From JACJYE01 sp964432875 (lineage in GTDB: Bacteria > Bacteroidota > Bacteroidia > Chitinophagales > Saprospiraceae): a stretch of 53,902 nt of DNA. A program made the translations under genes and the position numbers. Location of the stretch: contig CAYSPJ010000021.1 in the NCBI GenBank assembly GCA_964432875.1, positions 1 to 53,902 of the forward strand, written 5' to 3'. Below the pieces are notes generated by a model. That model saw only the letters and a list, made by a program, of their open reading frames with translations, did not search any database and was not told where the DNA came from. This document shows, piece by piece, positions 17,054 through 26,400 of the stretch. Every line of letters starts with the position of its first letter. The first letter of the stretch is position 1.

Positions 17054-17536
17054 ATGATCAAAAGCTTAATCAAGTTGGCTATTATACTAGTGGTTGGCAT
17101 ACTGGTGTATAACTACTTCTTTGGTACGCCGGAGGAGCAGCAACAGTCCAAAGAAATCTTCACCGAAGTCAAAGATTTGACGCGTTCGGCCTTCAACCTG
17201 CTGCGCACGGAAAAACAAAAATTTGACGAAGGTAAGTACGACGATGCTGTTGAGAAGGTCGGCGGTTTGCTGGAAAACATGAAGGGCAAGGCTAAAACCC
17301 TCAAGGACAATAAAGGGCTGTTGGACCAAATCGCCGAATTGCAGCAGCGCCAGCGCGGGCTGGACGCTAAGCTGAATAGCCCTGGCATGCAACAATATGA
17401 CAAAGATGGCCGCGGGGTCATTGCCGATAGCGCTGACCGCAAAGAGGTAGAACGCGAGTGGGAAGACCTCATCCGCCAGACCGAGCGACTGATGAGGGAG
17501 ATGGAGAAGCAGGCGGAGCGGGAGGCAGGGCAGTAG
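17054..17536 (+). CDS. Membrane-anchored coiled-coil protein, unknown function
   Basis: The 160-residue protein has one N-terminal membrane helix (LAIILVVGILVYNYFFG) and a charged, mostly helical remainder with coiled-coil character (LLDQIAELQQRQRGLDAKL; DLIRQTERLMREMEKQAERE). Topology is probably N-in with the helices outside. I do not recognise a family. It has its own promoter and is followed by a hairpin, so it is probably monocistronic. Confidence 0.75.
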   Translation: MIKSLIKLAIILVVGILVYNYFFGTPEEQQQSKEIFTEVKDLTRSAFNLLRTEKQKFDEGKYDDAVEKVGGLLENMKGKAKTLKDNKGLLDQIAELQQRQRGLDAKLNSPGMQQYDKDGRGVIADSADRKEVEREWEDLIRQTERLMREMEKQAEREAGQ

Positions 17537-17543
17537 TAGGTAT

Positions 17544-17584
17544 GCAGTGGGCAGTAGGCGGCAGCTCTGCCTACTGCCCATTGC
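17544..17584. terminator. Long REP-like hairpin between convergent genes
   Basis: A 16-bp inverted repeat (GCAGTGGGCAGTAGGC against GCCTACTGCCCATTGC, one G-T pair) surrounds a 9-nt loop, between the coiled-coil gene and rtcB. It has no clear T-tract on either strand, so it may be a REP-like dispersed element that also acts as a bidirectional transcript end. Confidence 0.55.
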
Positions 17585-17642
17585 CATCCCGCGCTCCCTT
17601 CGGTTTGCCCGGGCCGCCCTACGGGCTTGCGGCGTACAGCCT

Positions 17643-19091
17643 CTACCCTTTGATTACCGCCACCGGGCGCAGCTTAGCCACTTTTTTGGCGATGCCTGCC
17701 AGGTGTACCGTCTCTACCACCAGGTTGACGTCTTTGTAGGCGATTGGCGCTTCTTCCGCTACGCCGCGGATTGAGCCAGCTTGGATATGGATGCCCTTTT
17801 CCTTGAGCTGGGCGATCAGTTCCTTTCCATCCACATGTTTTTTAGCTTTAGTACGCGACAAGCGGCGCCCGGCACCGTGGCAAGTCGATCCAAAGGATGA
17901 AGCCATACTCTCGTCGGTGCCAGCCAGCACATAAGAGGCTGTACCCATACTGCCGGGGATAAGCACCGGCTGGCCGATATGGCGGTAGGCTTCGGGCAGC
18001 TCGCCAAAGTGCGGGCCGAAGGCCCGGGTAGCACCCTTGCGGTGCACGATTACCTTTAAACGCTCTCCCTCCACCATGTGCTCTTCAATTTTAGCGATAT
18101 TGTGAGCCACGTCGTACAGCAACCGCAATTTGCCGCCGCTTTTGCCGAAAGTGTTTTTCCAGGCAGTACGGCACTGCGCGGTGATGGCCTGGCGGTTGCA
18201 CCAGGCGAAGTTGGCGGCGGCGCACATTGCCTGATAGTAGTCCTGGCCCTCCGGCGAACTCAAAGGCACGCAGGCCAGCTCGCGATCGGGGAGTTGGAGG
18301 TCATACTTAGGCATGGCGTTCATCATGACGCGCAGGTGGTCGGTGGCTACCTGATGGCCCAAGCCCCGTGAGCCGGTATGGATGAGGATGACCATCTGGT
18401 TAGGCCTTAGGCCATAGGCAGTGGCGGCAGCTTCGTCAAAAATTCCGCTCACGCGGTCTACTTCCACAAAGTGGTTGCCGGAGCCAATGGTGCCCAACTG
18501 GTCATGACCGCGCTTCTTGGCCTGGGTAGAGACTTTGTCCGGGTCGGCATTGGGAAGGCAGCCGTTGCTCTCCATGTATTCCAGGTCTTCAGGGGTGCCG
18601 TAGCCTTCTTCCACGGCCCAGCGGGCACCCTTTTTCAGCACCTTGTCAATCTCAGTAAGCGAAAGCTTGATTTCTCCCCCATGACCCATGCCGGAGGGCA
18701 CCTGGCGGTAAAGTTCTTTGGAGAGTGCCTCCATCTTGGTGCGTACCTCGCCGTAGGTCAAATCAGAAACCAGTAAGCGCACGCCGCAATTGATGTCATA
18801 GCCGATACCGCCGGGAGAGATAACCCCGTCGGGATAGCGCGTAGCAGCCACCCCACCGATGGGGAAACCATAGCCCTCATGGACGTCGGGCATGACCATG
18901 GCAGCCTGTACGATACCCGGCAGGCAAGCCACATTGATCAGTTGTTCTAGCGAACGGTCGTCCAAAATGGCATCCAATAGTTGTTCCAGGGCATAGATTC
19001 GGGCTGGCACTTTCATGTCGGGGCGGAACCCCAGCGGGATTTCCCAAAGATATTCTTCCAGCCTTTTTAAATTTGATTTTGAAATGGACAT
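17643..19091 (-). CDS. rtcB: RNA-splicing ligase RtcB
   Basis: The 482-residue enzyme joins 2',3'-cyclic phosphate (or 3'-phosphate) and 5'-OH RNA ends using GTP and manganese. Family landmarks are GGIGYDINCGVRLL near residue 90, GTIGSGNHFVEVD near 205, HTGSRGLGHQV near 240 and CHGAGRRLSR near 405, where the histidine-guanylylation site region lies further downstream of the metal ligands. ATG 19091 (MSISKSNLKRLEEYLWEIP) is chosen over 19112. It lies directly downstream of archease, its known activator, forming a two-gene operon for RNA repair or tRNA processing. Confidence 0.93.
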   Translation of the reverse strand: MSISKSNLKRLEEYLWEIPLGFRPDMKVPARIYALEQLLDAILDDRSLEQLINVACLPGIVQAAMVMPDVHEGYGFPIGGVAATRYPDGVISPGGIGYDINCGVRLLVSDLTYGEVRTKMEALSKELYRQVPSGMGHGGEIKLSLTEIDKVLKKGARWAVEEGYGTPEDLEYMESNGCLPNADPDKVSTQAKKRGHDQLGTIGSGNHFVEVDRVSGIFDEAAATAYGLRPNQMVILIHTGSRGLGHQVATDHLRVMMNAMPKYDLQLPDRELACVPLSSPEGQDYYQAMCAAANFAWCNRQAITAQCRTAWKNTFGKSGGKLRLLYDVAHNIAKIEEHMVEGERLKVIVHRKGATRAFGPHFGELPEAYRHIGQPVLIPGSMGTASYVLAGTDESMASSFGSTCHGAGRRLSRTKAKKHVDGKELIAQLKEKGIHIQAGSIRGVAEEAPIAYKDVNLVVETVHLAGIAKKVAKLRPVAVIKG

Positions 19092-19101
19092 AACTTTCGG
19101 T

Positions 19102-19518
19102 TCAGATGTCAAAAATAAGCATGGTTTCCCACTTTCCCGCCTCGCCCTGCCTTACCTCTGCTTCATGGTAGGTTACAGCCTTGATGTCTTCGGCAAAGCC
19201 CCCTGCGAGGCAGCCGACAATTTGCGCTTCAACCGCCGTGGCGCTTAATTGCCGCAATTCCAGCTTACAGAATACCGCCTTATCCTCGTGCGAGAGCGTG
19301 AGCACCTCGGAGAGGAAATCCACCAACAGCGCCGTAGTGTCCACCGATTGAAGCTGAAGCGCATGGCAGAGGGGATAGGGGCCTCCGCCCTGGCAGCCAT
19401 CGGGCTGGAGTTGCTGCTGCAAGGCCTCAAAGCCTGCGGCAAAAAGCTCTGCCAGCGAATCGGCCTGCAAGTGTAGGCGCAGGTCGGCGGTATGCGGCAG
19501 GTGCGTGATGGTGTGCAT
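19102..19518 (-). CDS. Archease, RtcB activator
   Basis: The 138-residue protein matches archease, which speeds RtcB guanylylation and turnover. The typical N-terminal HTAD sequence (HLPHTADLRLHLQAD) and the AVTYHEAEV strand near residue 115 are present, with the C-terminal Asp (LIFDI) of the calcium/metal-binding site. The stop is 10 nt before the rtcB ATG, so the pair is co-transcribed. The start codon is preceded within 10 nt by a heptamer tandem repeat, which must lie in the leader or promoter. Confidence 0.9.
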   Translation of the reverse strand: MHTITHLPHTADLRLHLQADSLAELFAAGFEALQQQLQPDGCQGGGPYPLCHALQLQSVDTTALLVDFLSEVLTLSHEDKAVFCKLELRQLSATAVEAQIVGCLAGGFAEDIKAVTYHEAEVRQGEAGKWETMLIFDI

Positions 19519-19524
19519 GGTACA

Positions 19525-19596
19525 AGGTTAAAGGGTAAAGGTTAAAGGTTAAAGGTTAAAGGGTAAAGGGTAAAGGGTAAAGGGTAAAGGGTAAAG
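19525..19596. repeat. Heptanucleotide tandem repeat upstream of archease
   Basis: Ten consecutive 7-bp units of AGGGTAA or AGGTTAA fill 19525-19594, plus two bases. The mix is 4 AGGTTAA and 6 AGGGTAA units. It starts 7 nt upstream of the archease ATG, so copy-number changes would alter leader or promoter spacing by 7-nt steps. Confidence 0.95.
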
Positions 19597-19685
19597 TGGG
19601 GGGCTTGATCATGGTTGGTGGTTAATAATATTTAGCATGCAGCTTACAACCCCATGATTAAAGAATCAGTTCCTTACTAGCTGAT

Positions 19686-20489
19686 TTAGTGTACCTTTTG
19701 CCGCACCACCCCTTCATAGTAGACCCGTGAGAAGGGCGGCACGCTTTGTGTAAGCCAGACGTTGCCGCCGATGATGCTATCGTTGCCGATGACGGTGTCG
19801 CCGCCGAGGATGGTGGCGCCGGAGTAGAGCACCACCCGGTCCTGGATAGTGGGGTGGCGCTTGGTTTGAGCCATCTCTTTATTGACGCTGAGCGCGCCCA
19901 GGGTGACGCCCTGGTATATTTTGACCTCGTTGCCGATATCGGTCGTCTCGCCGATAACGATGCCGGTGCCGTGGTCGATGCAGAAGCGCTCGCCGATGAC
20001 GGCGCCGGGGTGAATATCAATGCCGGTCAAGCCGTGGGCGTGCTCGGTAAGGATGCGCGGGATGAGGGGGACCCCTAGCTGGTAAAACTCATGTGCCAGG
20101 CGATATACGGCAATAGCCAGGAAACCAGGATAAGTACGGATAACCTCCGTACGGCTGACGGCGGCGGGGTCGCCTTCCAAAATGGCATCAGCATCTTTAA
20201 TCAATAGCTCATAGACCTCTGGCAGATGCGCCAGGAAAGCCATTTCCAGCTCTGCCGGCCTTTTGGGGAGGCGTTCCTCCATCGTTTCCAGGATGGTGAA
20301 CAACTCTAGTTTTAATTGCCGGTAGTGTTGTTCCAGCTCCCGGCGGTTGGCATAGCGCCGCTCGGCCAATTCGGGGAAGAGCACCTTCAGCAGCCCGTCT
20401 AGCCAATTGCAGACGGAAGAAGGTGAAGGGATGCGTTTGGCATCCTTATGGGTATTGAATAGGGTATCAATAAAAACTTGTTCTTTCAT
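19686..20489 (-). CDS. cysE: Serine O-acetyltransferase
   Basis: The 267-residue enzyme makes O-acetylserine for cysteine synthesis. The N-terminal helical domain is followed by a left-handed beta-helix of hexapeptide repeats from about residue 165: DIHPGAVIGERFCIDHGTG, IVIGETTDIGNEVKIYQGVT and HPTIQDRVVLYSGATILGG. The His in DHGTG is the catalytic base. The long N-terminal part fits the EpsC-like larger form. No cysK gene is nearby. Confidence 0.92.
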   Translation of the reverse strand: MKEQVFIDTLFNTHKDAKRIPSPSSVCNWLDGLLKVLFPELAERRYANRRELEQHYRQLKLELFTILETMEERLPKRPAELEMAFLAHLPEVYELLIKDADAILEGDPAAVSRTEVIRTYPGFLAIAVYRLAHEFYQLGVPLIPRILTEHAHGLTGIDIHPGAVIGERFCIDHGTGIVIGETTDIGNEVKIYQGVTLGALSVNKEMAQTKRHPTIQDRVVLYSGATILGGDTVIGNDSIIGGNVWLTQSVPPFSRVYYEGVVRQKVH

Positions 20490-20627
20490 GGCATAGTATA
20501 TAGGAACGACTGTTCATATATACATAAAGCGGGGAGGAGGGGAAAAGTTGTGCGCAGGGAGAGAAGAAAAATCAATCAAGCAGGCACCGGAGAGCACTGG
20601 TGAAGCGCTCTCCGGGCCCAATGTCAT

Positions 20628-21041
20628 TTAGAGTTTGGTGCAAGTCATGGAGCAGGCTTCCGAATTGCCAGCTACCGAGTAGGTGTAGGCGATGGTCAGG
20701 AGGTTGCCATTGAGGCTGCCGCTACCATTAGATACGTTGATGGCAACGCCTTGAACGGTAATGGTCTGTGCAGCGATGGTCAAGGTGCTGCCTTTGACCG
20801 TTGCCCGGATGGGGGCGCCAAAATCTCCAAAATTGTTGATGACGATATCATCTTCAGAAGTCGAAGATTCATTAATCGAGATGTTGTACTCCAGGTTTCC
20901 AGAGATGGAACAGCTTTCCAACACGGTATAAGAGCCTAAAAAGACGAGACGATCCGGGTCTTTGTCTTTTTCACAGCTAGAGAAGGTGAAAACGCTGGCC
21001 CCAGCAAGGGCTAGCAGCGGTAATAAATGATGAATTTTCAT
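20628..21041 (-). CDS. Small lipoprotein, unknown function
   Basis: The 137-residue protein has a lipoprotein signal (LLALAGASVFTFSSC, with Cys near residue 23), then EKDKD and a Ser/Thr/Asn-rich beta-strand domain. Four further cysteines (SCSISG; ACSMTC) could form disulfides. It resembles small lipocalin-like Bacteroidota lipoproteins, but I cannot name the family. Confidence 0.75.
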   Translation of the reverse strand: MKIHHLLPLLALAGASVFTFSSCEKDKDPDRLVFLGSYTVLESCSISGNLEYNISINESSTSEDDIVINNFGDFGAPIRATVKGSTLTIAAQTITVQGVAINVSNGSGSLNGNLLTIAYTYSVAGNSEACSMTCTKL

Positions 21042-21242
21042 ATAGGTAAATTGATTTGGTTGCTAAATCGGCTCCTAAAACAAAAAATCTTGGCTTTTAC
21101 AGTGATCTGAAAAGCAATTGGGCTCTTGCGCTTACGATTTGACACACTTGACTGTAGGTAGGTTGCTATATTCGGCATGGCGCTTGCCGGCTTGATGTAA
21201 AGTTTAGCGCTATAATATTAACGATAAAGCCTAGTCTGCTGT

Positions 21243-21250
21243 TACCTTTG
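21243..21250 (+). promoter_or_regulatory. Promoter -7 box for pyrophosphatase
   Basis: TACCTTTG matches TAnnTTTG and lies 20 nt before ATG 21271. The -33 region is not a clear TTTG. Confidence 0.45.
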
Positions 21251-21270
21251 CTTGCAAAGATAATAATAAT

Positions 21271-21885
21271 ATGCAAAGACGGCTACTTTTAATCAGTGCA
21301 TTGGCTCTACTGCTCAACCTGGGCTGCACCCGTCGCGCGCCCAGCCCGCCTCAAGACTTGATGGGGCTGCCAGCGCTTACGGAGGAGGGCATCCACGTCG
21401 TGGTTGAGATACCCGCAGGCACCAATCGGAAGCTTGAGTACAACGATGCTAAACAATCCTTTGAGCCCGGCTGGCGTGAAGGGCGCGAGCGGTTCATTGA
21501 CTTCCTGCCCTATCCCGCCAACTATGGCTTTATCCCTTCCACTTACATGCACCCCACTCAGGGTGGTGATGGTGACGCCATTGATGTGCTACTCCTGAGT
21601 GAAGCACTACCCACTGGTACTGTAGTAGATGCACTCCCTATTGCTGCCCTCTTGTTGCTGGATGAGGGAGAAACAGATCTGAAAATCATCGCTGTACCAT
21701 TGGATAGCAGCTTGCAGATTATTAAAGCCCGCAATTTCATTGAGTTCAGCATGGGCTACGACGGTGCCCGCCACATCATTGAAAGCTGGTTTCTGCATTA
21801 TGATGGCCTGGGTACCCATGAGTTTAAAGGATGGAAGGATGAAAATTACGCCTGGGAGGCTATAAGGCGGTGGGCCAAGGATTGA
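21271..21885 (+). CDS. Lipoprotein family I inorganic pyrophosphatase
   Basis: The 204-residue protein is a family I (soluble type) pyrophosphatase: VVEIPAGTNRKLEYN near residue 44, YPANYGFIP near 77, and the metal-binding GGDGDAIDVLLL near residues 94-105. It hydrolyses pyrophosphate to phosphate. Unusually it starts with a lipoprotein signal peptide (LLISALALLLNLGC, Cys19), so it should be anchored in the periplasm or outer membrane, where it could act on extracytoplasmic pyrophosphate. It is monocistronic, with a -7 box just upstream. Confidence 0.88.
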   Translation: MQRRLLLISALALLLNLGCTRRAPSPPQDLMGLPALTEEGIHVVVEIPAGTNRKLEYNDAKQSFEPGWREGRERFIDFLPYPANYGFIPSTYMHPTQGGDGDAIDVLLLSEALPTGTVVDALPIAALLLLDEGETDLKIIAVPLDSSLQIIKARNFIEFSMGYDGARHIIESWFLHYDGLGTHEFKGWKDENYAWEAIRRWAKD

Positions 21886-22111
21886 GGGGGGCCTCCGGGG
21901 TGTAATGGCAAGCCCGATATGGCTGCCCATCGCAACAAGTTTAATGAATCGAGAAGGAGAACCCTCCAGGCTTTTCACTTTTAATCTGCAGTGCTTCCGC
22001 TTGCTTGGTGTTCATTCACACCAGCACGATTGAAAAACTCAAGCGTTCAACCCCAATTCAACCTTTCCCCTCTTCACCTGTTTTGGTGAAAGTAAATAAG
22101 TATTGCGCTAC

Positions 22112-23434
22112 ATGAAAAACAACGCCTTGAGCTACACCTCGAAATGTCGAATCTACGGTTCAATCCAACAATTATTAGCCCCTTGCGCCAGTACTGACAC
22201 TACTGCGCCGCCACGAGCTGCAGGAGAAAATGTAGCGATTAGCCTGGTGTCCAGCCCTGCTTTTCAAATGCGCATCTTTAGCCAGGCCAACGAATTGCCA
22301 GTCTATTGGGATAGTTTGTTGACAGAAGGCTACTTGCCTATGAGCCGCACCTATCTCCGGGCCATGGAGCAGAGCGCGCCAGAAGGGCTGGATTTCGCCT
22401 ACTTGTTGTTTTATCGGGGAGGCGAGGCAGTGGGCGTGGCGGCCTGTCAATTGATGGAATTTCAGGGCCTGCAGCATATTCAGGCTTTGCAACAGCCGGT
22501 TCAGGGCAGTTGGGTAGATCGTGCCTGGCATAGGCTGAAGCGGCGCGTTGCCAGTCAAATCCGCATCAAGACTATCGTTTGTGGCGCAGCGCAGTTCACT
22601 GGGGCTTACGGTTTTGCTTTTACGGGTAAGGACTTGCCTTTGGCTGAACAAGGGAAGGTAGTGGCCGAGGCTATTGATGCCCTGGCAATGCACCTAAAAG
22701 GGCAAGGTTGGTCGGTCAGCGGTGTGCTTATCAAAGACTTTCACCAGGATCATCAGGCTGCCTTGGAGCCGCAGCTTGCTGCCAGAGGGTACAGCTCCTG
22801 TGCCTTTCAACCCAATATGACTATGCGCTTGAGGCCCGAATGGCAGTTTTTTGAAGATTACCTAGAGGCGATGTCTTCCAAGTACCGGGTACGGGCGCGC
22901 CGGGCATTCAAAAAAGCGGCCCCGGCACATTGTGTGGAATTAGATGCGGAGGCTATCCGACAGCACTTGCCAGCTCTGCACCAGCTATATCAAGAAGTGG
23001 CAGACAGCTCAGAGTTCAACTTGATTACCCTTCCGGCGGGCTATTTTTTGACGCTGAAGGAAGCTTTCCCCGAAGAATTCCGCCTTTTTGCTTATTTTCA
23101 TCAGCAAGAGCTCATCGGCTTTTTTACTACGTTGCGCAATGGCGCCGAAATAGAGGCCCACTTTATGGGCTTCCGGGCTGAAGAAAACCGGCAGTATCAG
23201 TTGTACCTCAATATGCTCTACGAAATTGTACGGCTCGCTATAGAAGAGGAGCGGGTAGCCCGCATTTCCTTTTCTCGTACGGCCATGGAGATCAAGAGTT
23301 CGGTGGGCGCAGAGCCACAACCAGCTTATTGCTACATCCGCCACTTTTCCGGACCGGTAAATCGCCTGGTACCAATCCTTACTAGCTATTTGGCACCGGA
23401 AGCAGACTGGCAACAGCGCCATCCCTTCAATTAG
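22112..23434 (+). CDS. FemAB/BioF2-like GNAT protein
   Basis: The 440-residue protein has a variable N-terminus and a C-terminal GNAT-fold acyltransferase half: SKYRVRARRAFKKAAP near residue 265, IGFFTTLRNGAEIEAHFMGF near 360 and ISFSRTAMEIKSSVGAE near 410. It is a paralogue by fold of the protein at 3983-5038. ATG 22112 is used because the first in-frame codon upstream is a TTG. Its stop overlaps the stop of the convergent kinase by 3 nt. The acyl donor and acceptor are unknown. Confidence 0.7.
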   Translation: MKNNALSYTSKCRIYGSIQQLLAPCASTDTTAPPRAAGENVAISLVSSPAFQMRIFSQANELPVYWDSLLTEGYLPMSRTYLRAMEQSAPEGLDFAYLLFYRGGEAVGVAACQLMEFQGLQHIQALQQPVQGSWVDRAWHRLKRRVASQIRIKTIVCGAAQFTGAYGFAFTGKDLPLAEQGKVVAEAIDALAMHLKGQGWSVSGVLIKDFHQDHQAALEPQLAARGYSSCAFQPNMTMRLRPEWQFFEDYLEAMSSKYRVRARRAFKKAAPAHCVELDAEAIRQHLPALHQLYQEVADSSEFNLITLPAGYFLTLKEAFPEEFRLFAYFHQQELIGFFTTLRNGAEIEAHFMGFRAEENRQYQLYLNMLYEIVRLAIEEERVARISFSRTAMEIKSSVGAEPQPAYCYIRHFSGPVNRLVPILTSYLAPEADWQQRHPFN

Positions 23435-26400
23435 CAGAAGCGCTTGCCCCGGATGGTGACCTGGAAACCGTTGTCGTGAGGCAAAAAACTAAGCTCAGCG
23501 CCGATGCGTTCGGCACGCAGGCGCATATTGTCTAATCCCTGGCCATTTTTGTTGTTTTGTTTTTCTTCAGCTTGATGAGCAGTCTTGCCATTGTCCTGAA
23601 TAAGCAGGAAGAACTCTGACCCCTCGTGATAAAACTTGACTACGGCCCTGCTAGCGCTCGAATGTTTAGCGATATTGTTGATCGCTTCTTTAAAAATGAA
23701 GTATAAATTTTGCCGGAGTACTACGGGCATTTTCCGCTGGCGATCTAACTTTCCAATATGCATCTCGAGGGTTATATCCAGGGGGAGCAAGACTTCATCC
23801 GCATGTTCTTGCATGCGGTGCAGCAGGTCTTCCACCCGGTCTCGGCGCGAATCAATGGACCAGATCACATCGCTCATCTTGGACATAGCTTTGCGGCTGA
23901 CTTCGCCGATGTATTTTAGCCGCTCCTTGCTCTGCATATCTTGTGTAGAAGATTGCAGGATATCAGTTTGTAGTGCAATGTTGGACAGCAATCCACTCAC
24001 CTCGTCATGTAAGTCGCTCGACAATTTAGTGCGGATGCGCTCCATTTCCAGATGGCGTTCGAGCCGGTATTTGAAAAAAACGAAACCAACGAGGAGTATA
24101 ATGATCAACGATAGCAGTTTGAACCAGACAGTCTGGTAGAAAGCTGGTTTGACCAGGATTGGGATGGCGAGTTCTTTGGAGCTCTGGTTACCGTTGGCAT
24201 CGGTAGCCTTTACCCGCAGGGTATATTTACCAGGCGGCAGCTTGTTCAAGCGTAGGCTATTGCTCGTGCTAGCCCACTCTTTGTCATAGCCTTCCAGTAA
24301 AGCCTGGTAGCGGTTGCGCCGGGTGTTTTTGTATTTAGGGAGGGTGAAGTGGATGGTGAAATAGCTATCATGAGGAGATATCACCAGCTCTTTCAGGTCT
24401 GACAGGTTGGCATTTTGGACAAAAGTCTGGTTCAGTCGGGAGTTGTAGATGCTGATCTTAGTGAGGACCACAGGCGGGGCCTGGGCATGGATGAGCAGAT
24501 CTTTATCATGAAAAACATTGATGCCATTAACTCCGCCAAAATAGAAGCGCCCATCGGGTCCGCGCAGGTAAGAAAAGCGGTTAAATTCATCATGGCTCAG
24601 CCCGTCAGTAGTGTAGAAGTTGCGGAATAGCCCTGCTTTCCGGTCATAATAGGACAAGCCATTGTAGGTGCTGATCCAGTAGTTGCCAAATTCATCAGGG
24701 AGGATGCCGCAGACCGTATTGCTGGCTAAGCCATCGGCACGGCTATATTGTTCGAATGTGTCGGTAGTGGGGTCCAGGATATTCAGTCCATTAGTAGTGC
24801 CCAGCCATAAATGGCCCTTTTGATCCTCATGGACGGCATAAATAATATTGCTTGACAAGCCGTTGCTGCCTTTGCCTTTGTATGCCTGGTAAACCTTGGG
24901 GAAGCGCGCTTTTCGGTCAATTTTATACAAGCCGTTTTCGGTGCCTATCCATAGCATTTCATCCCTTGATTCAAGTATGAAGTATGGGTTGGCATTGCGC
25001 AGCGGATTTTGCCCCTCTTTGTCAGTAAAGGATTCAAAACGCTCGGTTTTGGGATTGAAGGACACCAGCGCGCCTCTGGCATCAGTAGGTTCGGCGCATA
25101 ACCAAATCAAGCCATCCTGGCTGAGGGTGAAAGAACTGAAGCGGTATTCGAACTCGTAGGTTTGGAACTTGCAGGTATGGATATTGTAGCAGTGCAGTCG
25201 TCCGCCCAAGGTAGCTGCGCCTAAGCAGGAAATCCCCCACAGGTTGCCTTGCTCGTCCATTTGTAAATTACCCGTACAGGACATTTCGACGCTGCGCCCG
25301 CTGCGCTCATCAATGAAGCGCAACGTGTCAAGGAAGCCGGTTTGGATATCCAACTCATACCAGGGACCGACTTCCCGGGCAATGTAAATGAAGCGCTCCC
25401 CATCCGTGGCGATGCCCCGCATGACTGCCCCGCGCCGGTCTGCGCTCAGGTTCTTAGCTAAGTATTTAATGACTTTGGACTGTTGGTTTTGCACGATTTT
25501 CAAGCCGGTGTCGATGCCCAGGAAGACGGTTTGAAAAAAGTCTTTGCCAAATACGCTGACGATGTAGCGGCTCAAGTCCAGGAAATAACTAAAGTCAGTT
25601 ACCTTGCCATCAGGGCGCAGGCAATATAAGCCATCAGTGGGATAGAGGTCTCTGGCAGCACTAGTGCTGCTCAGCATCACATTGCCAGCCTCATCTTCCC
25701 AAATCGAGGTGTAATAAGTCTGCTGAGGCAACTGACAGAGATGGCGCAGTATGGTATCGCCGGGTTGATAATAATAAGCCCCTTTATAACCTTGGAGGGA
25801 AAACCACACTTTGCCATTGCGGTCCTGATGCAGGAAATAGGCTGTGCCAGGGTAAGGTGCGCTATCATCGAGCCCTTCGATATCAGTACGTTCAAAAACC
25901 TTCAGGGAATTGCGCTTGGCATCATATATGCGGAGGCCTTTTTCGCTATCATTAAGCATGAAGCGCTGTTCATCGAGTTGCAACAAATGGACGGTGACGC
26001 TTTTCACCCGGTGCTGCTCCTGGATGCTAGCCAGTTTTTCAAACTGGTTGGCACTGATGTAGCGATAGATATTGGTGTTTTTACTATCGATAGCTACTAC
26101 TAATATTTCCCCTTGAGCATTTACGGTTACCAGCCGTGGCAGGCCTTCAATGCCAAACTCGGGGAGCAAACTTACTGGTCGGACTTCCAGCGTCTCCGGG
26201 ATCAGTATGTCAAATAACATGCTGTTACCTTTGTAGGAGATGACGATATAGCCATTCTTTTCGAGCTGGAGCTTGCTGATGTTGGCACCGGAAATATTCA
26301 ACTCATTGCCAGGGTGATTGTCAAAGACCAGGAATTCGTAGCCGTCAAAGCGATTTAGCCCGTTTGCAGTGCCCAGCCAGAGCAGCCCTTCTTTAGTCTG

